Notes: generated by a model from the sequence alone, not told the origin. 28,630 nt of DNA from an uncultured Eubacteriales bacterium (GCA_934457095.1 CAKSHJ010000014.1:1-28630), one strand, 5' to 3'. Shown: positions 15,448-23,012, counted from the first letter of the stretch. Numbers and translations are program-made.

Positions 15448-17691
15448 TTGAAAAAAACAGAAAACCATCAGGAATGTGCGCATAAGAAAAAGGACGGCAG
15501 CACAGGGAAAACCGCAGGCAGAGTTGCGTTTCGCATCGTGATAACGCTGGTCAGCGTATTTTTCGGTACGCTACTGATTACCTGTATTTTTATGTTTTCC
15601 TATGTGATGAGTCTTAGGGGTGAGGAAATTGACATGAATTTACATTCGCTGAATTTAAACTATACCAGCTTTATTTATGTCAATGACGAAAAGGGCAATC
15701 CGGTGGAGTATAAGCACCTGTACGGCGGAGAAAGCAACCGTATCTGGGTGGACTACAAAGATATTCCCCAGTATATGAAAGACTCTATGGTGGCCATTGA
15801 GGATAAACGTTTTTGGGAGCACAAGGGAGTCGACTGGTGGCGTACCATAGGTGCGGCGGGTAATCTACTGTCATCGGGCAGCAACAGTTACGGCGGTTCT
15901 ACGATTACCCAGCAGCTGATTAAAAATTTAACGGGAGATAACGATGTTAGTATTTCACGTAAACTCAAGGAGATTTTCCGCGCGGAGAATTTGGAAAAAA
16001 AATATACCAAGGAAGAAATTTTGGAAAGCTACTTAAATGTAGTCAATTTCGGCAGCGGCTGTAAGGGCGTACAGGCAGCGGCAAATTTATATTTTGGTAA
16101 GGACATTAAAGATTGTACTTTGGCAGAATGCGCTGCTATTGCCGGTATTACGCAAAATCCGTATGCTTATTCGCCGATGAATTTTCCGGAAAAAAATAAG
16201 GAACGCCAGCAAACTGTGCTGGGTGAGATGTATAGCCAGGAAAAAATTACAAAAGAGGAATACGACAATGCCATGGCAGAGTCGGAAAATATGAATTTTG
16301 TATTTCAGGACACGCCCAAAACCGCAATTGATGATACGGTGTACAACTGGTATGTGGAGGCTATGCTGCAAGACATTGTAACCGACTTGCAAAAGGAGCT
16401 TAATTGCACCGAAAAAGATGCGCGCAATATGATTTATTACGGTGGTTTGAAAATTTATTCGGCCATGGATGAAAATACGCAGAATTTGGCAGAAAGTACA
16501 GTGGAAAACGACCGTAATTTGAAAAGCGACCCGGATATGCAGTGCGGCGTTTATATGATGGACTATAGCGGGCGCGTGCTGGCCATAGTAGGCAGTCGAG
16601 ACAGAAAAGAGGGAAACCTATGGTTCAACTATGCCACCGATGCAAAGCGTCAACCGGGTTCTTCCTTTAAGCCCATAGCCGCTTACGCTCCCGCTATGGA
16701 CAACAACCTGATTCACTATTCCAGTATGGTTCTGGACCAGCCCATTCCCAATTATTTTCAGGATGGCACTGCAGGTCCGAACAACTATGATTACCGATTC
16801 CGCGGCCCAATTACCGTGCAGTATGCGTTGCAGCAATCGTATAACCCGCCGGCGGTCAGGGTTTACCAGCAGCTGGGCGCAAGAAACGGCTATAATTTTC
16901 TTACCAAAAAATTGGGCTTTACCAGCTTGGTGGGCGGAGGTTATGACGACAGTCATTTGGGAGTTGCCATTGGTGGTCTGCACAACGGCGTAACCGTAAA
17001 AGAAATGACCGCAGCCTTCCAGATTTTCGGTAACGGCGGGCAGTATAACCGGCCATATACCTACTATTATGTAGAGGACAGCGAAGGCAATGTTATTTTG
17101 GATAACCGCAACAACACATTTAATCAAGCCATTAAATCCTCTACGGCAACTGTGATGCAAAAACTACTGACAACCGTTGTAACAAACGGAACCGGTGTGG
17201 GTGCGGGCGTAAACGGCTGGCAAATTTTTGGTAAAACCGGTACTACGGATATAGATGACAACAGCTATTTTGTAGGTGGCTCACCCTATGCGGTGATTGG
17301 CGTATGGACAGGTTACCGTACGCCCAGCAGATTGAAAAATACCAATGCGCCAAAGTCGGTGTTTCAGACGCTTATGAGCAATTATTTAAAAAATAAGCAG
17401 CAAAAGCAATTTTCCACCGACCCAAATGTAATAGCGGCAACCTACTGTACGCAAAGCGGAGACATTGCAAATTCGGGTTGCGGAAGTACGGCAACCGGTT
17501 GGTATGACAAAAGCAGAATGCCTGCGGTATGTACCCAGCATGAGGGGAACTCTGTCACCGGAGAAAACCGTACAGAAAGCGCTTCGTCCGGTAGCAATTC
17601 GACCGTTTCCTCAGCTTCATCTTCTTCATCGGTATCGTCTCAACCGTCTTCTTCGTCTTCATCAGGTTCGGGGGCATCCTCAGCCGCATAG
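15448..17691 (+). CDS. Class A penicillin-binding protein (PBP1A family)
   Basis: 747 residues with a TTG start at 15448, chosen because TGAGGTG lies 6 nt upstream; the frame is open further up, but that part overlaps the opposing promoter. Order: basic cytoplasmic tail, membrane helix (about 27-52), GT51 transglycosylase (AIEDKRFWEHKGVDWWRT with catalytic Glu near 118; GGSTITQQLIKNL), then the transpeptidase with PGSSFKP (nucleophile Ser near 405), SYN and GKTGTTD. A Ser-rich tail ends the protein. It polymerises and cross-links peptidoglycan outside the membrane. Its divergent partner has a forespore promoter, so a role in spore wall synthesis (as for PbpF/PbpG) is possible but not shown; no forespore promoter is visible upstream of this gene itself. 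Confidence 0.92.
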   Translation: MKKTENHQECAHKKKDGSTGKTAGRVAFRIVITLVSVFFGTLLITCIFMFSYVMSLRGEEIDMNLHSLNLNYTSFIYVNDEKGNPVEYKHLYGGESNRIWVDYKDIPQYMKDSMVAIEDKRFWEHKGVDWWRTIGAAGNLLSSGSNSYGGSTITQQLIKNLTGDNDVSISRKLKEIFRAENLEKKYTKEEILESYLNVVNFGSGCKGVQAAANLYFGKDIKDCTLAECAAIAGITQNPYAYSPMNFPEKNKERQQTVLGEMYSQEKITKEEYDNAMAESENMNFVFQDTPKTAIDDTVYNWYVEAMLQDIVTDLQKELNCTEKDARNMIYYGGLKIYSAMDENTQNLAESTVENDRNLKSDPDMQCGVYMMDYSGRVLAIVGSRDRKEGNLWFNYATDAKRQPGSSFKPIAAYAPAMDNNLIHYSSMVLDQPIPNYFQDGTAGPNNYDYRFRGPITVQYALQQSYNPPAVRVYQQLGARNGYNFLTKKLGFTSLVGGGYDDSHLGVAIGGLHNGVTVKEMTAAFQIFGNGGQYNRPYTYYYVEDSEGNVILDNRNNTFNQAIKSSTATVMQKLLTTVVTNGTGVGAGVNGWQIFGKTGTTDIDDNSYFVGGSPYAVIGVWTGYRTPSRLKNTNAPKSVFQTLMSNYLKNKQQKQFSTDPNVIAATYCTQSGDIANSGCGSTATGWYDKSRMPAVCTQHEGNSVTGENRTESASSGSNSTVSSASSSSSVSSQPSSSSSSGSGASSAA

Positions 17692-17746
17692 GCCAGTCAA
17701 GTGATTCGCATATTATTTGGAAAGCAAACTAAAAGAGGTGTAAAAT

Positions 17747-18991
17747 ATGATTGATATTGCAATTTTAGGACACGGTGTAGTGGGTTCCGGGGTAGTGGAG
17801 GTGCTTACAAGCCACAGGGAGAGCATTTTAAAACGGGCGCAAAGCGAAATCAACATCAAATACATTCTGGATTTAAAGGAGTTTCCGGAAAGTCCGTTTG
17901 CCGACCGCTTTACGAAGAATTTTGACGACATTATCTGTGACGATGATGTCAAAATCGTGGTAGAGGTTATGGGCGGATTGAACCCGGCATTTGATTTTGT
18001 GAAGCAGTGCTTGGAAAAAGGGAAGAGTGTAGTTACTTCGAATAAAGAGTTGGTGGCCGCAAAAGGTGCTGAATTGCTGAAAATAGCCAAAAATAAAAAT
18101 GTGAATTTTCTGTTTGAGGCCAGTGTAGGCGGTGGTATTCCCATTATTCGTCCGTTGCACCAATGTCTTGCGGCAAATGATGTAATTGAAATTGCGGGTA
18201 TTTTAAATGGCACAACCAATTTCATTTTAACCAAAATGATTCACGAACAAATGACTTTTGCGGATGCCTTGGCTTTGGCGCAAAAGTTGGGCTACGCAGA
18301 ACGCGACCCTTCGGCCGATATTGAAGGGGGAGACGCTTGCCGTAAAATTTGTATTTTGGCCTCTTTGGCATTCGGCAAGCATGTTTACCCCGAACAGGTA
18401 CATACCGAAGGCATTACCAAAGTTACTCTCAGCGATGTGGAATACGCCAACGCATGGGGCGGGGTCATTAAGCTCATTGGCCGCGTGAGAATGCTGGAAA
18501 CTGGTCAAATTCAAATTATTGTGTGTCCCATGATCATTGCTAAAGAAAGTCAGCTTTCCAATGTAGACGATGTATTCAACGGTATATTGGTGCGGGGAGA
18601 TGCCACGGGTGATGTGGTATTTTACGGTAAAGGTGCGGGGAAATTACCCACGGCCAGTGCGGTTGTAGCCGATGTGATAGACTGTGCAAAGCATATACAT
18701 GCGCGCAAGAACCTGTTTTGGAGTGATGCTGTACCAAACTATGTGCAGGACTATTTAGATGATACAACGGCTATGTATGTACGCCTAACAGCGGAGGATA
18801 CTGTTGCAGCCAAAGCAAAGGCGCAGGAATTATTCAAGGAAATTGAGGTGTTGTCCTATAATCATGCGGCTGCACATGAATTTGCATTTGTGACAGCGCC
18901 TATGCAGGAACGAAGAATACAGGAAAAACTTGCCCGGCTCGTGAAGAACGGCTTTGGTATCGCTTCGGCAATTCGGGTGGGCAATTTGTAA
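17747..18991 (+). CDS. hom: Homoserine dehydrogenase
   Basis: 414 residues, typical of the monofunctional enzyme. The Rossmann motif is ILGHGVVGSGVVEVL at residues 4-18. The catalytic region is FEASVGGGIPIIRPL and GILNGTTNFILTKM, with ADIEGGDACRKI later. The C-terminus is an ACT domain (from about AMYVRLTAEDTVAAK), the usual site of threonine feedback inhibition. It reduces aspartate semialdehyde to homoserine. AAGAGGTG precedes the ATG. It heads a rightward set with thrB (24-nt gap) and lysC. thrC and asd are not in the window. Confidence 0.95.
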   Translation: MIDIAILGHGVVGSGVVEVLTSHRESILKRAQSEINIKYILDLKEFPESPFADRFTKNFDDIICDDDVKIVVEVMGGLNPAFDFVKQCLEKGKSVVTSNKELVAAKGAELLKIAKNKNVNFLFEASVGGGIPIIRPLHQCLAANDVIEIAGILNGTTNFILTKMIHEQMTFADALALAQKLGYAERDPSADIEGGDACRKICILASLAFGKHVYPEQVHTEGITKVTLSDVEYANAWGGVIKLIGRVRMLETGQIQIIVCPMIIAKESQLSNVDDVFNGILVRGDATGDVVFYGKGAGKLPTASAVVADVIDCAKHIHARKNLFWSDAVPNYVQDYLDDTTAMYVRLTAEDTVAAKAKAQELFKEIEVLSYNHAAAHEFAFVTAPMQERRIQEKLARLVKNGFGIASAIRVGNL

Positions 18992-19015
18992 TAAAGAGAG
19001 AATAGGAAGAACAGC

Positions 19016-19906
19016 ATGATAGGGATAAAAGTACCGGCAACAAGCGCAAATTTGGGCTCGGGATTTGACAGCTTAGGCATTGCGTTAAAATGGTACAACT
19101 ATGTTTGGGTGCAGCGAAGCGACCGTACCGAAATTTTAACAAAAGACGGTACAAAGCTTGCACAGGAATCGGAAAATTTGGTATATCGTGCGGCGAAATT
19201 TGTTTATCAAATTTGCGGAGAAACTATGCCGCCGCTTAAGATTATACAAGAAAATAACATTCCTATGGCAAGAGGAATGGGCAGTAGTTCAGCCTGCATA
19301 GCTGCTGGAATTACCGCAGCAAATGAACTGCTTAATAAGCCGTTTTGCATGGAGGATTTGCTGAATTTTGCTTGTGAAATTGAAGGTCACCCGGACAATA
19401 CCACACCGGCGCTGTTGGGGGGACTGACTGTTTCGGCGGTGGATAACGGCAAGGTGTACAGCGCTGCGATGCAGGTAGCGGAAAAATTTCGGTTTGCATT
19501 GTTGATACCCGATTTTCAATTGAAAACGGAGCGTTCTCGTGCGGCATTGCCGGAAAAGTACAGCAAGCAGGACGCTGTATATAATCTTTCGCGCAGTGCG
19601 CTTATGGCGGCGTCATTGACCGGCGGTAAGGCCGAAAATCTTCGGGTAGCCGTACAGGATAAACTGCACCAGCCCTTTCGGGCAGACTTGATTCCGCATT
19701 GCGATGAAATTTTTGAACTGACCTATCAAAACGGCTCATTAGGTACTTACATTAGCGGAGCCGGACCGTGTATTATGTCCATTATCGAAAGCGCAAACAC
19801 CGCATATGATAGCAATATAATAAAACAGTTGCAGACAAAAGGCATTACGGGGTGGCATCTGCAAATATTAGAGTGCGATAAGGCAGGTACGGTTATTTTA
19901 CCTTGA
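19016..19906 (+). CDS. thrB: Homoserine kinase (GHMP family)
   Basis: 296 residues, normal size. GHMP motif 1 is KVPATSANLGSGFDSLG (residues 5-20), the ATP loop is PMARGMGSSSACIAAG (near 83-98), and the C-terminal motif reads TYISGAGPCIMSI. It phosphorylates homoserine for threonine synthesis. A second GHMP hallmark, EGHPDNTTPALLGG, is intact. It is placed between hom and lysC with short gaps, consistent with one operon. Confidence 0.95.
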   Translation: MIGIKVPATSANLGSGFDSLGIALKWYNYVWVQRSDRTEILTKDGTKLAQESENLVYRAAKFVYQICGETMPPLKIIQENNIPMARGMGSSSACIAAGITAANELLNKPFCMEDLLNFACEIEGHPDNTTPALLGGLTVSAVDNGKVYSAAMQVAEKFRFALLIPDFQLKTERSRAALPEKYSKQDAVYNLSRSALMAASLTGGKAENLRVAVQDKLHQPFRADLIPHCDEIFELTYQNGSLGTYISGAGPCIMSIIESANTAYDSNIIKQLQTKGITGWHLQILECDKAGTVILP

Positions 19907-19938
19907 AAATTCGGAATAAGGAAAAGGGGAAATCAGAT

Positions 19939-21150
19939 ATGAGTTTAATTGTTCAGAAATTCGGAGGAACTTCTGTTGCCAATACGCAGCGTTTGCAGAA
20001 TGTTGCCGATATTGTAACCAAAACCTATGAAAAAGGCAATGATGTGGTGGTGGTGGTTTCGGCGCAAGGAGATACCACCGATGATTTTATTGAAAAAGCG
20101 CAGGAAATTAACCAAAATCCGTCTAAAAGAGAGATGGATATGTTGCTTACGGCAGGTGAACAAATTTCGGCTTCGCTGTTGGCAATGACCATAGAAGCCT
20201 TGGGATTTCCGGTTATTTCATTGCTGGGCTGGCAGGCGGGTTTTTTCACCAGCGCTAACAACGGTTCTGCCAGAATTGAAAAGGTAGATCCCACGCGAAT
20301 CAAACGGGAGCTTGACCAAAAGCGTATTGTGATTGTGACAGGTTTTCAAGGGGTGAATAAATACGAGGACATGACGACCTTGGGCAGAGGCGGTTCGGAT
20401 ACCAGTGCTGTGGCGATTGCAGCGGCGATGCATGCGGATTTGTGCCAGATTTATACCGACGTGGAGGGCGTGTTTACTGCCGACCCCAGAAAGGTAGAAG
20501 AGGCTCGAAAATTAGATGTGATTTCGTATGATGAAATGCTGGAACTTGCGACTTTGGGAGCGCAGGTGCTCAATAATCGTTCGGTGGAAATGGCTAAAAA
20601 ATATGGGGTTGAACTAGAGGTTTTGTCCAGTTTAACCAAAAGACCAGGTACCATAGTAAAGGAGGCAACCAAAATGGAAGAAATGTTAATTAGTGGCATT
20701 GCAAAAGACAACGAGGTAGCGCGGGTATCTATTATCGGGGTGCCGGACAGACCGGGTTTAGCCTTTAAAATATTCACAAAGCTGGCGGCAAAAGACATCA
20801 ATGTAGATATTATTTTGCAGTCCATTGGCAGGAATAATACGAAAGATATTAGCTTTACGATTCCGCAGGCACAGCTGGACGAAACCATGGATATTCTGAA
20901 AACATATGTGGAAACTATAGGCGCGGCGGATGCCGTATATGACGGCAATGTATCGAAAGTTTCGGTGGTGGGTGCAGGCATGGAAACCCACCCCGGAGTT
21001 GCCGCGCAAATGTTCGAGGCGTTGTTTGATGCGAATATCAATATTCAGATGATTTCTACCAGTGAAATCAAAATTTCGGTGCTGATTGCAAGAGAAGAAG
21101 CCGATCAGGCAGTTACGGCAATTCACAAAAAGTTTTTTTCTGCAAATTGA
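19939..21150 (+). CDS. lysC: Aspartate kinase
   Basis: 403 residues. It starts MSLIVQKFGGTSVANTQRL, the hallmark of aspartokinases. TTLGRGGSDTSAVAIAAA and YTDVEGVFTADPR mark the kinase domain. The last ~155 residues hold two ACT domains (VARVSIIGVPDRPG... and KVSVVGAGMETHPGVAAQMF) that bind lysine and/or threonine. It catalyses the first step of the aspartate-family pathway. The start at 19939 follows AAAAGGGGA; a TTG at 19903 would overlap thrB. An internal ribosome site and in-frame ATG at 20674 predict a separate beta subunit, as known for Bacillus LysC. Confidence 0.95.
   Translation: MSLIVQKFGGTSVANTQRLQNVADIVTKTYEKGNDVVVVVSAQGDTTDDFIEKAQEINQNPSKREMDMLLTAGEQISASLLAMTIEALGFPVISLLGWQAGFFTSANNGSARIEKVDPTRIKRELDQKRIVIVTGFQGVNKYEDMTTLGRGGSDTSAVAIAAAMHADLCQIYTDVEGVFTADPRKVEEARKLDVISYDEMLELATLGAQVLNNRSVEMAKKYGVELEVLSSLTKRPGTIVKEATKMEEMLISGIAKDNEVARVSIIGVPDRPGLAFKIFTKLAAKDINVDIILQSIGRNNTKDISFTIPQAQLDETMDILKTYVETIGAADAVYDGNVSKVSVVGAGMETHPGVAAQMFEALFDANINIQMISTSEIKISVLIAREEADQAVTAIHKKFFSAN
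20658..20676 (+). promoter_or_regulatory. Internal ribosome site and start within lysC (beta subunit)
   Basis: AAAGGAGG at 20658-20665 stands 8 nt before an ATG at 20674, in frame with lysC (codon 246). Translation from here would give a 158-residue protein made only of the two ACT domains (20674-21150). Bacillus subtilis aspartokinase II is an alpha2beta2 enzyme whose beta chain arises from just such an in-frame start. The site here is as strong as any in the window. Confidence 0.65.
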
Positions 21151-21152
21151 TA

Positions 21153-21181
21153 TTGCATAAATACGCGGAATGTGGTTTAAT
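21153..21181 (+). promoter_or_regulatory. Promoter for tRNA-Pro
   Basis: TTGCAT, 17 nt, TTTAAT with TGG just before the -10. It begins right after the lysC stop, about 40 nt before the mature tRNA. Confidence 0.55.
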
Positions 21182-21227
21182 AATAATAACCGAAATCTCG
21201 GCAAGGTATCAGCCGGCGGTTCGGTAG

Positions 21228-21303
21228 CCGGGTGTAGCGCAGTTGGTAGCGCACATGACTGGGGGTCATGGGGTCGCAAGTTCAAGTCTTGTCACTCGGA
21301 CCA
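21228..21303 (+). tRNA. tRNA-Pro (anticodon GGG)
   Basis: The cloverleaf folds completely. Acceptor: 21228-21234 with 21293-21299, 7 bp with one G-U. D stem: GCGC/GCGC at 21237-21240 and 21249-21252. Anticodon stem: CATGA/TCATG. Seven-nt loop CTGGGGG, anticodon GGG at 21261-21263. Variable loop: 5 nt. T stem: GCAAG/CTTGT around TTCAAGT. The discriminator is A and CCA is encoded (21301-21303). A terminator follows. The 3' end faces the integrated element, so the gene is a candidate attachment site. Confidence 0.93.
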
Positions 21304-21305
21304 TA

Positions 21306-21356
21306 AAAACCGCACAATTACGCCGTTTGCAGCGTTTTTGTGCGGTTTCTTTTTTT
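21306..21356. terminator. Bidirectional terminator between tRNA-Pro and int
   Basis: The stem AAACCGCACA/TGTGCGGTTT (21307-21316 with 21339-21348) closes a 22-nt loop and has CTTTTTTT on the plus strand and five T on the minus strand. It can end both the tRNA and the convergent integrase transcript. Confidence 0.8.
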
Positions 21357-21390
21357 ACGCAAAATGGCCTAAAATAGCGCGGAATTTTGA

Positions 21391-21412
21391 ACGGTTGCTG
21401 TACGGTTGCTGT
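21391..21412. repeat. Perfect 11-bp tandem repeat beside the int stop codon
   Basis: ACGGTTGCTGT occurs twice in tandem (21391-21401 and 21402-21412), ending six bases before the int stop codon. Its place between the tRNA and int is where core or arm sites for an integrase are expected, but it is not shown to be one. Confidence 0.6.
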
Positions 21413-21417
21413 ACAAA

Positions 21418-22443
21418 TTAAGGCATTAAATTGATAGCTTTTTGCAAGGTTTCTGTGCTTTGATGGATGTATGTGCTTGCTGTTATATCATAGTCTGCGT
21501 GGCCGAGTATTTTTTGAATGTCCTCCGGGCGCACTCCGGCAGCGGCCAATCTCGTTGCACATGTATGCCGGGTAGCGTGTGGGGAAAGGCGGCGGACACC
21601 GATTGCCTCTAATGCAGGGTAATAGCATTTGTTTCGGAAAAGTTTTGCGCTGTACGGTTGTCCGCTATCCCTGCAAAAAATTGTTTTTCCGCCCCTTGCT
21701 GTCCACGCATCTATAATCGGTTGTATTTTTGAGTGCACTGGAACGATGCGATTTTTTCCGGCTTCCGTTTTGCTTCCGCCCCGAAGCGTGCGGGCTTGAG
21801 GGTCATAAGAAAAAGGCGTAAGCGATAAAAATTCCGCAATGCGGAAGCCTGTATAACACATCACTAAAATAACATCGGCATACTGTACATTGCCGGAGGC
21901 TTGCTCAATTTTGGCAATCTCTAAATCGGTAAAGCAATCTTTAGGTACGGTCACTTGTTTCGGCAGGACAATAAATGCGGCATAATCCTTATTTACAATG
22001 TCGTTCTTTATGGCATATTGGTATAATTGTGTTAATAGCAGTTTAGTTTTGGATAGCGTGGATAGTGATAGTCCAGCGTTATCATCAATAATCGCTTGCA
22101 TTTGCTGTGTTCGCAATTCGCGAAATTTGATATTAAGCAGAGGCGCTATCCGCTTGTACGCTGCATTATAGTTATCTATTGTAGATTTTGAGATGTTGCG
22201 GTATGCCGTATCGCGCCATTCAGTAAACACCTCTGCAACGGTTAAGTTGTATTTAAGTGTAGGCGCTTGATTATATGCTCTTAATGCCTCTCGCGCCTCT
22301 TTTGCGGTCTCAAAGCTGCCGAGCGGTAACCGTTTAGGTTTGCCCTTATCGTCATAAACAGCTGGAGCGACAGCTATCCATGGTCTGCGTTTAAGTCGCG
22401 TAACCTTATACACGCTTCCGGCTCCGTTTTCGCGCTTACTCAT
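21418..22443 (-). CDS. int: Tyrosine recombinase/integrase
   Basis: 341 residues. N-terminal arm-binding-type beta region (GSVYKV...RRPWIAVAPAVYDDKGKPKRL), a SAM-like core-binding domain (about 66-160) and a catalytic domain with the full set: Arg201 in CYTGFRIAEF, Lys225, His289 and Arg292 in HATRH, His315 in LGHAD and Tyr325 in TASTYIH. This is the phage/ICE integrase class that uses tRNA or other att sites. The ATG at 22443 follows GGAGGTACAAT. A Rho-independent terminator lies just upstream (22467-22500), so int is insulated from the repressor unit or controlled through that hairpin. Confidence 0.95.
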   Translation of the reverse strand: MSKRENGAGSVYKVTRLKRRPWIAVAPAVYDDKGKPKRLPLGSFETAKEAREALRAYNQAPTLKYNLTVAEVFTEWRDTAYRNISKSTIDNYNAAYKRIAPLLNIKFRELRTQQMQAIIDDNAGLSLSTLSKTKLLLTQLYQYAIKNDIVNKDYAAFIVLPKQVTVPKDCFTDLEIAKIEQASGNVQYADVILVMCYTGFRIAEFLSLTPFSYDPQARTLRGGSKTEAGKNRIVPVHSKIQPIIDAWTARGGKTIFCRDSGQPYSAKLFRNKCYYPALEAIGVRRLSPHATRHTCATRLAAAGVRPEDIQKILGHADYDITASTYIHQSTETLQKAINLMP

Positions 22444-22466
22444 ATTGTACCTCCTAAAAATGGGCG

Positions 22467-22500
22467 CAAAAAAGCAGCCCCTTGATTTTTACGGGCTGCA
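22467..22500 (-). terminator. Terminator/attenuator upstream of int
   Basis: On the minus strand GCAGCCC and GGGCTGC (7 bp) close a 12-nt loop, followed by TTTTTTG. It ends leftward transcription from the repressor/ygiT unit only 24 nt before the int start. Any int promoter must lie upstream of it or be very short, so int may be attenuated. The hairpin occupies the same DNA as the -35/-10 spacer of a rightward promoter. Confidence 0.8.
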
Positions 22501-22510
22501 ATGGTACAAT
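22482..22510 (+). promoter_or_regulatory. Promoter of a candidate small RNA
   Basis: TTGATT, 17 nt, TACAAT, with TGG forming an extended -10. This is among the best promoters in the element and points rightward, against both int and ygiT. No protein frame follows; a chain of hairpins does. Confidence 0.6.
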
Positions 22511-22516
22511 ACATTT

Positions 22517-22602
22517 GGTAGGTGTACCGTACTATGTAGCCTTATGGTTATATAGTATCCGTCCTTATCCTGCGCCAACAGGGTAGGGGCGGTTATTTTT
22601 TA
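22517..22602 (+). ncRNA. Candidate structured small RNA
   Basis: About 85 nt from the predicted start to the end of the T-run. Three hairpins follow one another with single-base gaps: GGTA/TACC with a GGTG loop (22517-22528); a 12-bp stem with a TTAT loop (22530-22541 with 22546-22557, two G-U pairs); and a 14-bp terminator stem (22559-22572 with 22579-22592, three G-U pairs) ending in TTATTTTTT. The G-U pairs favour the plus-strand RNA over its complement. No known RNA family is recognised. It could act in trans, or in cis as antisense to leftward read-through into int. Confidence 0.6.
22559..22600 (+). terminator. Rightward terminator of the candidate small RNA
   Basis: A 14-bp stem with a 6-nt loop and a T-rich tail on the plus strand. 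On the minus strand three pairs become C-A mismatches and there is no T-run, so it works rightward. The tail reaches the left copy of the 24-bp direct repeat. Confidence 0.7.
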
Positions 22603-22622
22603 TTCCGCAGGGCAAATTTATG
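22599..22622. repeat. 24-bp direct repeat, left copy
   Basis: Identical to 23016-23039. This copy contains the ygiT stop codon. It reproduces the 3' end of the repressor gene (codons for HKFALRNK), so it looks like a duplicated target or recombination scar. Confidence 0.85.
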
Positions 22623-22848
22623 CTGCGGTATTGCTGTAATGAATGATAGCAACCTCGGTCATGTTTTTTTCACAAATATCGAGAATTTCATCAATTCTTT
22701 TCGCTACCGTTCCCGAAAAAGAAGTTTCTCCACACTGTTCACATTTTAAGCACGGAACATCTTTAATAATCACCACTCCGTTTTTTAACTCTACTACATG
22801 TGTTGTGGTCGATTGCGCCATATCCGATTTACAATAAAAACATTTCAT
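22618..22848 (-). CDS. YgiT/MqsA-type zinc-finger antitoxin-like protein
   Basis: 76 residues. The N-terminal zinc-binding pair of motifs is Cys3-Cys6 (MKCFYCKSDM) and Cys36-Cys39 (KCEQCGE), followed by a helix (VAKRIDEILDICEKN) and a C-terminal strand EVAIIHYS. This is the YgiT-type zinc-finger domain, common as the antitoxin part of MqsRA-like systems; here there is no C-terminal HTH as in full MqsA. I chose ATG 22848, where AAAGGA lies upstream; an ATG 13 codons earlier has no site. No RelE/MqsR/DUF4258 toxin is adjacent, only a 42-residue unknown gene. The unit sits between two direct repeats. Confidence 0.8.
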   Translation of the reverse strand: MKCFYCKSDMAQSTTTHVVELKNGVVIIKDVPCLKCEQCGETSFSGTVAKRIDEILDICEKNMTEVAIIHYSNTAA

Positions 22849-22870
22849 AAGATTCAGTCCTTTCTTGTTT

Positions 22871-22999
22871 TTAAGTCGTTTTCCCATTTATCTGTTGACG
22901 GATAGTATGCAGTGATAATCCATAAATAGTTATCGTTTGTACCACAATAATATTGCTACTATTTTTTGCAAGTTCACGGAGCGTTTCTATATTTAGCAT
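22871..22999 (-). CDS. Unknown 42-residue protein
   Basis: A tiny gene with AAAGGA 7 nt before its ATG. The sequence starts MLNIETLRELAKNSSNIIVV and ends HTIRQQINGKTT. I recognise no family. It lies 13 nt after the repressor stop and 22 nt before ygiT, in the same direction and inside the repeat-bracketed unit. It could be a small toxin, a truncated toxin remnant, or a leader peptide. No membrane helix or signal peptide is evident, although the middle (SNIIVVQTITIYGL) is fairly hydrophobic. Confidence 0.5.
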   Translation of the reverse strand: MLNIETLRELAKNSSNIIVVQTITIYGLSLHTIRQQINGKTT

Positions 23000-23012
23000 G
23001 ATAGTTTCCTTT

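Noticed and set aside
22530..22557. 12-bp stem as a simple integrase arm-site inverted repeat
   Set aside because: It contains two G-U pairs that pair only as RNA in the rightward strand, and it sits between a promoter and a terminator, so a small RNA explains it better.
22618..22848. Complete MqsRA toxin-antitoxin system
   Set aside because: The protein has only the zinc-finger half, no HTH domain, and no MqsR-like gene is adjacent.
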